Source of the DNA: Gloeomargaritaceae cyanobacterium C42_A2020_066
GTDB lineage: Bacteria; Cyanobacteriota; Cyanobacteriia; Gloeomargaritales; Gloeomargaritaceae
Direction: 5' to 3'
DNA length: 34,732 nt
Assembly: GCA_015272465.1 (NCBI GenBank)
Contig: JACYLR010000015.1
Coordinates: forward strand, 1 to 34,732
Positions 34,610 to 34,732 of the stretch are shown piece by piece. The notes beneath the pieces were generated by a model. That model was given only the letters and a program-made list of their open reading frames with translations, made no database searches and was not told the DNA's origin. Both the position numbers and the translations under genes were made by a program. Each line of letters begins with the position of its first letter. Within the stretch, counting starts at the first letter, position 1.

Positions 34610-34732
34610 ATTTTACGCAACAAGCGTCTCCGGCAGCAGATCGTAGCTCCAATGGACAATCGAGCAGCGGCGACTTAAGGTAGTAGTAAATAAGTAGTGA
34701 AAGCTTCTTTAGGCCGAGTCTAGAGATGCATT

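Overview
The window is a stretch of cyanobacterial chromosome. Markers are a CyanoP (PsbP-family) lipoprotein, the tyrosine-containing HR-x-x-Y-G active-site form of pyruvate dehydrogenase E2, a GlgA1-like glycogen synthase, phosphoenolpyruvate carboxylase, DUF3386, DUF2949 and NIL-domain ferredoxin genes, and several small proteins that resemble ones I know only from cyanobacteria. Base composition is moderately GC-rich and coding density is high. The genus cannot be fixed from the sequence alone. The octamer GGCCGGCC recurs about forty times, almost always inside genes, much as HIP1 (GCGATCGC) does in other cyanobacteria; I saw no exact HIP1 copy.

Layout. 1-4.7 kb (+): 3' part of an aldo/keto reductase, a 73-aa protein, ppc and a DUF2949 protein. 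4.7-5.0 kb: the longest gene-free stretch, with a perfect 20-bp tandem duplication. 5.0-10.8 kb (-): hslO, then a tight run of a bestrophin-type channel, a divergent pentameric-ligand-gated-channel-like protein and recG. 11.0-15.2 kb (+): a polyamine-type ABC transporter operon potB-potC-potD-potA plus a 66-aa membrane protein, behind a perfect GTA-N8-TAC (NtcA-type) site. 15.3-19.3 kb (+): sulfotransferase, glgA, a class A beta-lactamase-like hydrolase and CyanoP. 19.3-22.8 kb (-): FkbM methyltransferase, a frameshifted DUF4253 gene, tRNA-Cys, DedA and DUF3386. 22.9-24.6 kb (+): NIL/4Fe-4S ferredoxin, nanE and an M23 peptidase whose 3' end overlaps the convergent ftsH. 26.6-29.1 kb (+): pyrG and an overlapping DUF4258/DUF2283 pair that looks like a toxin-antitoxin-type module. 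29.1-31.5 kb (-): AlkA-like glycosylase, rpsD and an ABC-2 exporter ATPase. 31.6-34.7 kb: pyruvate dehydrogenase E2, a small Cys-rich protein, larE and a short FUSC-like membrane fragment at the window end.

Most genes are housekeeping: carbon entry into C4 acids (ppc), glycogen synthesis, acetyl-CoA formation, CTP synthesis, translation, proteolysis and DNA repair or recombination. The points most worth a second look are the bestrophin/pLGIC-like pair, the GGCCGGCC repeat, the NtcA-type site in front of the pot operon, the DUF4258/DUF2283 pair with an internally duplicated second protein, and the frameshifted DUF4253 gene. No insertion-sequence transposase, CRISPR array, prophage or rRNA operon is visible. 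Apart from 4704-5003 no gene-free stretch reaches 300 bases.
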